A stretch of 14,768 bases of DNA from an uncultured Prevotellaceae bacterium (GCA_937877605.1 CALFJA010000017.1:1-14768), one strand, 5' to 3'. Positions 1-6,808 are shown, numbered from the stretch's first letter. Notes: generated by a model from the letters alone, not told the origin. A program made the numbers and translations.

Positions 1-31
1 GAGGCATTGTAAATTTTACCTGCTTCATCAT
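1..31 (-). CDS. 5' end of a leftward gene, possibly a SusC-like outer-membrane receptor (partial)
   Basis: Reading leftward, two adjacent in-frame ATG codons (complement of 29-31 and 26-28) open a frame that reads MMKQVKFTMP before the window edge. Upstream is an AT-rich leader with the A-rich stretch AATTCAAACAAA just before the start, typical of Bacteroidetes translation starts, and a leftward promoter and structured leader further back. Only ten residues are visible, so the product cannot be identified from sequence. Position suggests a TonB-dependent SusC-type receptor of the same starch locus, because the regulator and enzymes on the right lack an outer-membrane uptake system; that is inference. 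Confidence 0.45.
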   Translation of the reverse strand, partial: MMKQVKFTMP

Positions 32-112
32 TTTGTTTGAATTAAAGTTAATGTTAAAAAATATGAATTGTGATTACTAAAAGATTTTGGATTTAGTTCG
101 TTCCGAATGTCT

Positions 113-274
113 GAAAACACCTAAAGCCAAGGGCTTACGGCTCTCGGCATCTGTTCGACAGCGATGTGCTGTTTGGTCGATTTAGGCTTTTCTCTGATGT
201 CATTTGTGTTGGCAGTGGCTCTCCCAGTGCCCGAGTACTCGTTTAAGTTAGCGGTACACCCTAAGGGTGTTTGC
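113..274 (-). ncRNA. Candidate structured leader RNA or small RNA, leftward
   Basis: Downstream of the leftward -7 element lies about 160 nt much richer in GC than its flanks and full of complementary segments. There is a hairpin ACACCC-TTA-GGGTGT (256-270) and a hairpin 211-231 with 7 of 8 pairs. A third hairpin is at 158-172 (5 bp) and a fourth at 124-136 (5 bp, 3-nt loop). A long-range stem pairs 228-235 with 143-149 (one bulge), and a closing stem pairs 266-272 with 115-121 (7 bp). Some pairings exclude each other: the closing stem competes with the 256-270 hairpin, and 120-125/181-186 is a further alternative. This could be a switching 5' leader of the leftward gene or a free 6S-like RNA. 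I do not recognise a named riboswitch. Strand is chosen from the promoter. Confidence 0.45.
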
Positions 275-280
275 TTATTG

Positions 281-288
281 CAAAGTTA
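281..288 (-). promoter_or_regulatory. Leftward promoter, -7 element TAACTTTG
   Basis: The complement of 281-288 reads TAACTTTG, a perfect match to the Bacteroidetes -7 consensus TAnnTTTG. No clear -33 TTTG is found at the usual 19-21 nt further upstream, so this may be an activator-dependent promoter. Predicted start is near 274, giving a leader of about 240 nt for the leftward gene. Confidence 0.55.
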
Positions 289-341
289 ATTTTCCGCAAA
301 ATAGGTTAATTGTTTTTAGGTAAAAAAATGTTTTTTTGATT

Positions 342-357
342 ATGTAAACGATTGCAT
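342..357. promoter_or_regulatory. LacI-family operator, copy 1
   Basis: ATGTAAACGATTGCAT is an imperfect palindrome around a central CpG, the classic LacI/CcpA operator form, with 6 of 8 positions matching between half sites. The identical 16 bp recur at 3899-3914 before malQ. The axis (349.5) is 68.5 bp from the last base of both the leftward -7 element (281) and the rightward one (418). The adjacent LacI-type protein is the natural ligand (inference). Confidence 0.75.
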
Positions 358-380
358 GAAATTCTGAAAAAAAATGGCAG

Positions 381-394
381 TGCAAACGATTTCT
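381..394. promoter_or_regulatory. Second, weaker LacI-type operator-like site
   Basis: TGCAAACGATTTCT shares the core AAACGATT with the main operator but has weaker dyad symmetry. Its axis is 38 bp from that of copy 1 and about 30 bp from the rightward -7 element, so it overlaps the expected -33 region of the regulator gene's promoter. Binding there would be expected to block transcription and could give negative autoregulation (inference). Confidence 0.4.
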
Positions 395-410
395 ATCAAT
401 AATTAAGTGG

Positions 411-418
411 TAATTTTG
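411..418 (+). promoter_or_regulatory. Promoter of the regulator-transporter operon, -7 element TAATTTTG
   Basis: TAATTTTG matches TAnnTTTG perfectly. The expected -33 position holds no clean TTTG (nearest is TTTC at 390-393, spacer 17), consistent with a weak or activated promoter. Predicted start is near 425, about 36 nt before the ATG at 461. Confidence 0.55.
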
Positions 419-460
419 AGGTGCCTAAATTACAGATTAACCTTATAATAACCCTACGAT

Positions 461-1474
461 ATGCCCATTACGATGAAAGATATTGCGCGGGAGTTTGGTG
501 TTTCCGTAGCCACTGTTTCCCGTGCCTTGAGCGACAATCCCCGCATCAGCAAACAGCGCAGGAACGCTATCCAGGCGTATGCTAAAGCTCACAACTTCTA
601 TCCCAATGCAATCGGTGCGCAACTGCGTTTGAACAAGGAACGCCCGCTGAAGTTGATTGGCGTGATTGTGCCACAGTTGCCGCATTATTATTTTTCCACC
701 ATCCTCAGCGGTATTGAGGAAGAAGCTTCCACTCACGGCTATATGGTCATCTTCGCCCAGAGCAACGAGACCTACGAGCGTGAGGCTCGCATCTGCCAGC
801 AATTCTTCCGTAACAAGGTTTGCGGTGTGATTGTCTCGCAGGCGAAGGACACCCGCCGTTACGACCATTTCCAGCAGTTCCTCGACAGCGGCATCCCCAT
901 CGTTTTCTACGACCGTATCTGTACGGGCATTGACACCAGTCGTGTGGTTGTCGACGACTATATGGGGGCTTTCAACGCCGTTTCCCACTTGATTGAAACC
1001 GGCTGCCGTCGCATCGCTTTCTTCGGTTCCGACATGTCGATGCAGATATCCAAGAATCGTTACAACGGCTACCGCGACGCCCTTTTCCGTCATGGCATAG
1101 AGTGGGACGAGTCGTTGGTGTGCATGTGCGACAACCGCCAGTCGGCCGAGGTGCTGACTCCTGCGTTCCTGAACCGCGAGAACCGCCCCGACGCCTTCTT
1201 TGCCGTGAACGACGATACGGCCATAGGCATTCTCTATGCCACGAAGAAACTGGGCTTGCGTGTACCCGAAGAAGTGAGCATCTGCGGCTTCACCAACGGT
1301 GAGCGTGCCGTGGCCTGCGACCCGATGCTCACCACCGTGGAACAGCGTGGAAAGCGGGTGGGCGAGGAGGCCGCCAACATTCTGATAAGCCAGGTGGAAG
1401 GCCACCTGCCGATGGACAAGGTCGAGAAGCGTGTCGTGCGGACAAAGCTGATTGTGCGCGGTACGTCGCGATAG
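461..1474 (+). CDS. LacI-family transcriptional regulator of the starch/maltodextrin locus
   Basis: This 337-residue protein has the usual LacI/GalR length and order. Residues 5-24 form the helix-turn-helix (MKDIAREFGVSVATVSRAL). A hinge follows (YPNAIGAQLR, near residues 47-57), and then a periplasmic-binding-protein-like sugar-sensing and dimerisation domain from about residue 63. NDDTAIG (N250-D252 on) is a typical effector-pocket motif of the second lobe, followed by CGFTN. Family members bind palindromes with a central CpG, as found at 342-357 and 3899-3914. Its gene is transcribed away from the leftward gene and 40 bp before a sugar transporter, so it most likely controls this locus in response to a maltodextrin-derived sugar. 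Bacteroides uses the unrelated regulator SusR for this role. A second ATG four codons in (473) is a possible start. The exact ligand is unknown. Confidence 0.93.
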   Translation: MPITMKDIAREFGVSVATVSRALSDNPRISKQRRNAIQAYAKAHNFYPNAIGAQLRLNKERPLKLIGVIVPQLPHYYFSTILSGIEEEASTHGYMVIFAQSNETYEREARICQQFFRNKVCGVIVSQAKDTRRYDHFQQFLDSGIPIVFYDRICTGIDTSRVVVDDYMGAFNAVSHLIETGCRRIAFFGSDMSMQISKNRYNGYRDALFRHGIEWDESLVCMCDNRQSAEVLTPAFLNRENRPDAFFAVNDDTAIGILYATKKLGLRVPEEVSICGFTNGERAVACDPMLTTVEQRGKRVGEEAANILISQVEGHLPMDKVEKRVVRTKLIVRGTSR

Positions 1475-1514
1475 CGAGTCAACAATTATCAACAACACAT
1501 AAAGCATAAATATT

Positions 1515-2828
1515 ATGGATTACGAATTGAAGAAGAAACCCAACTTGAGTTTCTGGAAGCTCTGGAACCTGAGCTTCGGATTTTTTGGCGTTCAGATAGC
1601 CTATGCCCTGCAGAGTGCGAACATCTCGCGTATTTTTGCCACGCTGGGTGCCGACCCGCACAGCCTGAGCTATTTCTGGATTCTTCCTCCGCTGATGGGC
1701 ATGCTTGTACAGCCCATCGTAGGCTCTCTGTCCGACAAGACCTGGACGCGCTTCGGCCGTCGCATACCTTACCTTTTCGTGGGTGCAGCCGTGGCCGTGG
1801 CCGTGATGTGCCTGCTGCCCAATGCCGGTTCCCTGGGACTGACCATCTCGGCAGCCATGATTTTCGGCCTTATCATGCTCATGCTGCTCGACACCAGCAT
1901 CAACATGGCCATGCAGCCGTTCAAGATGATGGTGGGCGACATGGTCAACGAGGAACAGAAGGCCAAGGCCTACAGCATCCAGTCGTTCCTCTGCAACGCC
2001 GGTTCGGTGGTAGGCTTCGTATTCCCGTTCTTCTTTGCCTACATCGGCTTGAAGAATGTGGCAGCCAAGGGTGTCGTTCCTGAGTCGGTAGTATGGTCGT
2101 TCTATGTGGGTGCCGCCATCCTCATCCTTTGCGTTATCTACACGGTGGCGAAGGTGAAGGAGTGGAATCCGCAGGAATATCTCCAGTACAATCCCGTCAG
2201 TGAGGAGAAGGAAGAAAAGGCCAACTGGTTCGTCTTGCTGAAGAATGCCCCGTCCACCTTCTGGAAAGTCGGTCTGGTGCAGTTCTTCTGCTGGGCTGCC
2301 TTCCTTTACATGTGGACCTACACTACCGGAACCATAGCCGAAACAGTATGGGGCAGCACCGACAGCGCCTCCAAGGCGTTCCAGGACGCCGGCGACTGGG
2401 TGGGCATCCTCTTTGCCGTTCAGGCCGTGGGCAGCGTTGTCTGGGCCGCCGTCCTGCCGCAGTTCAAGAACACCAAGCTGGCCTATGCCCTGAGTCTGCT
2501 CATCGGCGGTATAGGTTTTGCCATCGTGCCGTTCATTGCCGACAAGTATTTGCTGTTCATCCCGTTCGTCATGATCGGCTGTGCGTGGGCTGCGATGCTT
2601 GCCATGCCATTCACCTTTGTCACCAACGCCCTGCAGGGCTACGGTCACATGGGAGCCTATCTCGGCCTGTTCAACTGTACCATCTGCCTGCCGCAGATTG
2701 TCGCTTCCGTAGCAGGCGGTGCCATCCTGGCACTGGTGGGACACCATCAGTACTCGATGATGATTGTGGCCGGCGTGTTGCTCGTACTCGGTGCCCTGGC
2801 TGTCAACTTCATCAAGACACGCAAATAA
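1515..2828 (+). CDS. MFS/GPH-type sugar (maltose/maltodextrin) transporter
   Basis: This is a 437-residue, highly hydrophobic protein with about 12 predicted membrane segments and no signal peptide, placing it in the inner membrane. The early part (FGVQIAYALQSANISRIF, then PPLMGMLVQPIVGSLSDK) resembles the sucrose/maltose proton symporters of the GPH branch. R79-F-G-R-R83 is the conserved RxGRR-type loop between helices 2 and 3. The gene lies 40 bp after the regulator with no promoter seen in the gap and is followed by a strong terminator, so it is probably co-transcribed with the regulator. It would supply the cytoplasmic MalQ with maltose or short maltodextrins. The substrate is inferred from context; glucose or another disaccharide is possible. 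Confidence 0.88.
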   Translation: MDYELKKKPNLSFWKLWNLSFGFFGVQIAYALQSANISRIFATLGADPHSLSYFWILPPLMGMLVQPIVGSLSDKTWTRFGRRIPYLFVGAAVAVAVMCLLPNAGSLGLTISAAMIFGLIMLMLLDTSINMAMQPFKMMVGDMVNEEQKAKAYSIQSFLCNAGSVVGFVFPFFFAYIGLKNVAAKGVVPESVVWSFYVGAAILILCVIYTVAKVKEWNPQEYLQYNPVSEEKEEKANWFVLLKNAPSTFWKVGLVQFFCWAAFLYMWTYTTGTIAETVWGSTDSASKAFQDAGDWVGILFAVQAVGSVVWAAVLPQFKNTKLAYALSLLIGGIGFAIVPFIADKYLLFIPFVMIGCAWAAMLAMPFTFVTNALQGYGHMGAYLGLFNCTICLPQIVASVAGGAILALVGHHQYSMMIVAGVLLVLGALAVNFIKTRK

Positions 2829-2855
2829 ACAGTATATTGCTTAGCATTGCTAATT

Positions 2856-2888
2856 GCGGATGGCTCGTACAGAGCCATCCGCTTTTTT
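2856..2888 (+). terminator. Rho-independent terminator of the regulator-transporter operon
   Basis: A perfect 11-bp stem (GCGGATGGCTC at 2856-2866 with its complement at 2872-2882, loop GTACA) is followed directly by six T. It begins 27 bp after the transporter stop codon. Confidence 0.92.
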
Positions 2889-3058
2889 GTTGTCCCGTGT
2901 GTCCGTCCGAAAGCCTGCCCGAAACCGTAAAAAATCGCGACAGATTTTTGTGCATTTTCAGGGCGTTTTTGAGATTTTTTGAAGGACGGAAATTAAGGAT
3001 TGAAACACTTTTTAACTAAAAAAGGACCTTCCTAAGGCGGGTTTTCGCGCTATAACTC

Positions 3059-3120
3059 CCTGGAAGTTGTGCGCCAAAACCTAAGCAGTTGCACGCTGAA
3101 TCCTAGGTAGTTGGATTTTA
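3059..3120. repeat. Three degenerate 21-22 bp repeats
   Basis: Units starting at 3059 (CCTGGAAGTTG), 3080 (CCTAAGCAGTTG) and 3102 (CCTAGGTAGTTG) follow each other at 21 and 22 bp. They share CCT, purines and AGTTG. A related CCTAAGGCGG lies at 3031. Function is unknown. Confidence 0.45.
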
Positions 3121-3193
3121 GCCGGCAGGGAAATGCCGGAAAAGAGCCCGTAAGTCGTTGACTGTCAGTGCGAGTCTTGAATACGGACATTTC

Positions 3194-3232
3194 TCCGCTT
3201 GGGTGGCGCAGGAGTCCACCCAAGCGGATTTT
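3194..3232 (+). terminator. Strong orphan hairpin with short T run
   Basis: A perfect 13-bp stem (TCCGCTTGGGTGG at 3194-3206 with its complement at 3216-3228, 9-nt loop) is followed by TTTT. It looks like a rightward terminator, but no gene lies between it and the transporter terminator 300 bp earlier. It may end a small RNA or be the remnant of a lost gene. Confidence 0.6.
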
Positions 3233-3480
3233 AACACGCCAGAGACGATGGCGAAATCACAATTTTAGTAAACAATTTTTACAAAAGGTAGGGGTGACAG
3301 GTTGGAGGTTTTTAGGTCTTTAGGTGTGAGGTCGGGGGCAATAAGGTGTTGTCGGAATCCGGCCGGGCGCCATTTGTGTAGAACAAGTTACTTATTGAGA
3401 ATCTGAAAATTTGCAGGTGCCTTTCCATAGCCCTATTTTCATGTTGATATTTCTTGTGTTTAATCAAAAAATAGTTTATT

Positions 3481-3687
3481 GTGAAAAAATGTTTGATTCT
3501 TTTCTTCTCCATTGTCTATGCCGTTGGTATGACAAGTTGCTCCTCTTCTGTGGAAGAAACACTTGAGGAAGCCATTGCGGCACCCTCCGAACGATTACTG
3601 GGAGAACGACTGGGAAAAGCACTTGCCGACCTTTTGGAGACCGACGAAGTGCCGGTCTCTCTCTTCTTTTGGTGGTTTTCCCGATGA
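3481..3687 (+). CDS. Possible small lipoprotein (68 residues), doubtful
   Basis: The frame opens with a GTG at 3481 and its N-terminus looks like a lipoprotein signal peptide: MKK, a hydrophobic core (CLILFFSIVYAVG) and the lipobox-like MTSC at residues 17-20, then serines and an acidic stretch (SSSVEETLEEA). After about residue 50 the sequence loses protein-like character and ends in SLFFWWFSR, so it may be the decayed or frameshifted remnant of a longer gene. No clear -7 element precedes it and the start codon is not ATG. I do not recognise a family. The signal-peptide pattern is the only support. Confidence 0.3.
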   Translation: MKKCLILFFSIVYAVGMTSCSSSVEETLEEAIAAPSERLLGERLGKALADLLETDEVPVSLFFWWFSR

Positions 3688-3898
3688 AATGGGCGATTTT
3701 TGCGGTTTCCCTTCTGCTTCCACATATTTCGTTCCAATCTCTCATTTTTTTCCATTTCATCGTTGTTCTTCCTTGCTTTTGCCGTCTCTCTTTCTCCGGC
3801 AGCCCGTTCCCGCCTCTTTCGCAGGATGCCGACAGGCAGCGCGTGGCAGCCAAGAGTTCCTCCAGTCGTTTTTTTTTCGGCCATGCCTTTTGCATAGA

Positions 3899-3914
3899 AT
3901 GTAAACGATTGCAT
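3899..3914. promoter_or_regulatory. LacI-family operator, copy 2
   Basis: ATGTAAACGATTGCAT is identical over 16 bp, and in the same orientation, to the site at 342-357 beside the regulator gene. Its axis (3906.5) is 69.5 bp before the last base of the malQ -7 element, within 1 bp of the spacing seen at the other two promoters. This ties the enzyme operon to the LacI-type regulator. Confidence 0.8.
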
Positions 3915-3968
3915 TTTTATTTCTCAAATATTGCGCAAATCGTGGAACACATTCTTTATAAGAATGCT

Positions 3969-3976
3969 TAATTTTG
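3969..3976 (+). promoter_or_regulatory. malQ: Promoter of the malQ-susB-pullulanase-susA operon
   Basis: TAATTTTG matches TAnnTTTG. No clean -33 TTTG lies 19-21 nt upstream. An inverted repeat ATTCTT-TAT-AAGAAT occupies 3951-3965, just before the element. Predicted start is near 3983, so an in-frame ATG at 3974 would overlap the promoter and not be in the transcript, supporting the ATG at 4052 as the true start. Confidence 0.6.
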
Positions 3977-4051
3977 AAAGCAACAACAATCTGCAACCTT
4001 AAATCTATCGGCAGGCAATTTTTTGGAACAACTCAAAAAAACCAAAATATC

Positions 4052-6796
4052 ATGAACTTACATTTTAACATTGACTATTCAACAGTTTTCGGCGAGGAAC
4101 TGGTGTTGAATATCGTAGAAGAAAGCGGCAAGAACGCCGGTAAAATCACTCAATATCGCATGTCCACCTACGACGGGCATCGGTGGAACTACACCCTGCG
4201 TCTGGGACGCAAGCACATCGACTCGCTTACCTATTTTTATAGTATAGAGCGGGCAGGCATAGCCGAACGGCGTGAATGGACCGTCATGGTGCACAAGTTC
4301 AGCCTTGGCGCCCAGAAGGCCACCGATGTGACCATCTACGACCAATGGAACGACATTCCGGAGGACTCCTATCTCTACAGTTCGGCATTCACCGACTGCA
4401 TAGCCCGTCGCCAACTCATCCAGCCCGCTCCCACCTTCTATGCTCAGACCCTCCGTCTGCAGGTGCGTGCCCCGCAGTTGGCAGGCTATCAGCGACTTGT
4501 CCTCGTGGGTGACGGACCCGCACTGGGCGACTGGGACCTGAAGAAGGCCATCCCCATGGTCGAGCACCAGCACAATGAGTGGGTGGTAGACCTTGATGCC
4601 ACCAAGTTTGAAGGACACCACCTCGAGTTCAAATTCGTCGCCGTGGTAGGTCCTGAGGCTCAATACCCAGCCTGGGAACCCACCGACAACCGCACCATTG
4701 ACTTCCCCGTGCTGGGCAGCGGACAGGCGGTGGTCTACACCCTGCCACAGGCACACTTCGCCATCGGCAACCGCCGGCTGGCAGGCACGCTGGTGCCCGT
4801 CTTCTCCCTGCGCACGAAAGGCAGTTTCGGCGTGGGCGACTTCGGCGACCTGAAGGAAATGATCGACTGGGTGGCACAGACCGGACAGCGTGTGCTGCAG
4901 GTGCTTCCCATCAACGACAGTACCACCACCCACACCTGGACCGACTCCTATCCCTACAGTTGTATCAGCATCTTTGCCCTTCACCCGCAGTATGCCAACC
5001 TCCGCGCACTGCCCACGCTGAAGGATGCCAAGAAGCGCCAGCACTTCGAAAAGTTGCAGGCAGAACTCAATGCGTTGGATAAAATCGACTACGAGCGTGT
5101 GAACGATGCCAAGATAGCCTACCTCCAACTGGTCTACAAGCAGGAAATGCCACGGCTGCGCCGCACCGTTGCCTTCAAGAGATTCTTCGAGAACAACGCC
5201 CAGTGGCTCGTGCCCTATGCCCAGTACTGCACCCTTCGCGACAAGAACGGCACCGCCGAGTTCTCCCGCTGGCCCGACCACAACATCTGGAACGAGGCCG
5301 ACCGCGAAGCCCTTTCCACACCCACCACACCCGAATACAAGGAAGTGGAGTTCTTCTACTTCGTGCAATATGTGCTCTACAGCCAGATGCAGGATGCCCA
5401 CGACTATGCCCGCAGCAAGAATGTGGTGCTCAAGGGCGACATCCCCATCGGCGTGAACCGCAACGGCTGCGATGTTTGGATGGAGCCGGGCTACTTCAAC
5501 CTGAACGGACAGGCCGGTGCACCGCCAGACGACTTCTCCGTGAACGGACAGAACTGGGGCTTCCCCACCTACAACTGGGACGCCATGATAGCCGACGGAT
5601 GCAAGTGGTGGGTACGCCGCTTCCAGAACATGGCACAGTTCTTCGACGCCTATCGCATCGACCATGTGCTCGGATTCTTCCGCATTTGGGAAATACCCAT
5701 CGAGTCGGTACATGGACTGCTCGGACAATTCTCGCCCTCGCTCGGCATGAGCCGTGAGGAAATAGAGGCCTACGGGCTGGGCTGGCAGGAAGAACAGTAC
5801 ACCCGGCCGTTCATCGCCGAGTGGGTGCTCAACCGCGTATTCCGCGAACTCACTCCGGAAGTGAAGGAGAAATACCTCGACCACAGCCACGACGACATTT
5901 TCAACCTCAAGCCGGAATTCGACACGCAGCGAAAGATTGAGGCTCACTTCGAGCCCCTCATTGCCGAACAGCAGAAGAAAAACACCGTGGGCGAACGCCA
6001 GTCGGAACTCGACAAGATGATTTGGCTGCGCGACGGACTGTACGCTCTTGTCAGCGATGTGCTCTTCGTGCGTGACCGTAAGGACCCCAACAAGTTCCAT
6101 CCGCGCATCACCGCACAGCTCGACTTCGTCTATGAAGCACTCTGGGACAGCGACAAGGATGCCTTCAATCGCATCTACAACGACTACTACTACCGCCGCA
6201 ACAACCAGTTCTGGTATAACGAGGCCATGAAGAAACTGCCCAAACTGGTGGAAGCCACCCGCATGCTTGTATGTGCCGAAGACCTCGGCATGGTGCCCGA
6301 CTGCGTGGCATGGGTGATGCAGCAACTGCGCATCCTCTCCCTCGAACTGCAGAGCATGCCGAAGGACCCGAAGGTACGCTTCGGCTACCTGGAGGGCAAT
6401 CCCTACCGTTCGGTATGCACCATCAGTTCGCACGACATGCCCACGCTGCGCCAGTGGTGGGATGAAAACCAGGAGCGCACCCAGGCCTACTACAATTCGA
6501 TGCTCTATCGCGAAGGACCTGCACCGCACCCGCTGCCAGGATGGCTCGCCAACGATATCGTGGCACGCCACCTCTCCTCACCGTCCATGCTCTGCATCCT
6601 CAGCATACAGGACTGGCTCGCCATCGACGAGAATGTCCGCCTGGCCGACCCCAACGCCGAACGAATCAACATCCCGGCCAATCCGAAACACTATTGGCGC
6701 TACCGCATGCACCTGAATATCGAAGACCTGATGCACAACGAAGAATTCAACAACCGCATGAAGGGACTCGTTGCACAGTCGGGCAGAAACCTATAA
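4052..6796 (+). CDS. malQ: 4-alpha-glucanotransferase (amylomaltase, GH77) with N-terminal starch-binding domains
   Basis: This cytoplasmic enzyme moves alpha-1,4-glucan segments between maltodextrins, releasing glucose. The 914 residues match the long MalQ form found in Bacteroidetes. Two CBM20-like modules occupy roughly residues 1-115 and 125-235 (the second with the typical VGDGPALGDWD), followed by the GH77 barrel from about residue 250. Family landmarks include DIPIGVNRNGCDVW and FPTYNWDAM. The catalytic triad is visible: nucleophile Asp537 in YRIDHVLGF, acid/base Glu743 in CAEDLG, and Asp795 in SSHDMPTLR. There is no signal peptide. ATG 4052 is chosen because the upstream in-frame ATG at 3974 lies on the promoter and its extra 26 residues are not family-like. 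It is first in a four-gene operon, with the next start only 12 nt after its stop. Confidence 0.96.
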   Translation: MNLHFNIDYSTVFGEELVLNIVEESGKNAGKITQYRMSTYDGHRWNYTLRLGRKHIDSLTYFYSIERAGIAERREWTVMVHKFSLGAQKATDVTIYDQWNDIPEDSYLYSSAFTDCIARRQLIQPAPTFYAQTLRLQVRAPQLAGYQRLVLVGDGPALGDWDLKKAIPMVEHQHNEWVVDLDATKFEGHHLEFKFVAVVGPEAQYPAWEPTDNRTIDFPVLGSGQAVVYTLPQAHFAIGNRRLAGTLVPVFSLRTKGSFGVGDFGDLKEMIDWVAQTGQRVLQVLPINDSTTTHTWTDSYPYSCISIFALHPQYANLRALPTLKDAKKRQHFEKLQAELNALDKIDYERVNDAKIAYLQLVYKQEMPRLRRTVAFKRFFENNAQWLVPYAQYCTLRDKNGTAEFSRWPDHNIWNEADREALSTPTTPEYKEVEFFYFVQYVLYSQMQDAHDYARSKNVVLKGDIPIGVNRNGCDVWMEPGYFNLNGQAGAPPDDFSVNGQNWGFPTYNWDAMIADGCKWWVRRFQNMAQFFDAYRIDHVLGFFRIWEIPIESVHGLLGQFSPSLGMSREEIEAYGLGWQEEQYTRPFIAEWVLNRVFRELTPEVKEKYLDHSHDDIFNLKPEFDTQRKIEAHFEPLIAEQQKKNTVGERQSELDKMIWLRDGLYALVSDVLFVRDRKDPNKFHPRITAQLDFVYEALWDSDKDAFNRIYNDYYYRRNNQFWYNEAMKKLPKLVEATRMLVCAEDLGMVPDCVAWVMQQLRILSLELQSMPKDPKVRFGYLEGNPYRSVCTISSHDMPTLRQWWDENQERTQAYYNSMLYREGPAPHPLPGWLANDIVARHLSSPSMLCILSIQDWLAIDENVRLADPNAERINIPANPKHYWRYRMHLNIEDLMHNEEFNNRMKGLVAQSGRNL

Positions 6797-6808
6797 ACAT
6801 CAGACTCC

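Larger units (their letters stand above)
32..460. other. Divergent intergenic control region
   Basis: This 429-bp gap separates the leftward gene from the rightward LacI-type regulator. It holds a GC-richer, structured segment (about 113-274), a leftward -7 element (281-288), a LacI-type operator (342-357), a weaker second operator-like site (381-394) and a rightward -7 element (411-418). The stretch 32-112 is AT-rich, and I see nothing more in it than the A-rich leader before the leftward start. Confidence 0.7.
2889..3480. other. Intergenic region with hairpins and degenerate repeats
   Basis: I see no credible gene here. The region holds three degenerate 21-22 bp repeats (3059-3120), a 6-bp hairpin (3122-3139) and a very strong 13-bp hairpin followed by T (3194-3232). 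It also has a small hairpin at 3238-3254 and a G/T-rich stretch around 3300-3335 with repeated AGGT words. From 3360 to 3480 the sequence becomes AT-rich with no clear element. Confidence 0.6.
3688..4051. other. Leader and control region before malQ
   Basis: Positions 3688-3890 are T- and C-rich on this strand, and I see no gene or clear structure there. From 3899 on it holds the second copy of the LacI-type operator, an inverted repeat at 3951-3965, the malQ -7 element (3969-3976) and an A-rich untranslated leader up to the ATG at 4052. Confidence 0.6.

Noticed and set aside
43..50. A second leftward -7 element (TAACTTTA) close to the leftward ATG.
   Set aside because: It has one mismatch at the important final G and would give an almost leaderless transcript; TAACTTTG at 281-288 is better.
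113..274. A cobalamin riboswitch, because the leftward strand contains GAGCCACTGCC, reminiscent of that class.
   Set aside because: The other conserved blocks of the class, including the B12 box, are not seen, and the match is only a few bases.
443..2747. Two long minus-strand open frames opposite the regulator and transporter genes.
   Set aside because: They are shadows of the plus-strand genes, whose translations match LacI and sugar-transporter families throughout.
3516..3914. Minus-strand open frames in the gap before malQ.
   Set aside because: Their Arg/Lys/Glu-rich translations arise from the pyrimidine-rich plus strand and show no motif, signal peptide or start context.
3974..4051. 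An in-frame upstream ATG would extend malQ by 26 residues.
   Set aside because: It overlaps the -7 element TAATTTTG, so it would lie upstream of the transcript start, and the extra residues do not look like the start of a CBM20 domain.
4079..6571. A long open frame of 830 codons on the minus strand across malQ.
   Set aside because: It is a mirror of the strongly coding GC-rich malQ frame; its translation shows no recognisable motifs and malQ carries all catalytic residues.
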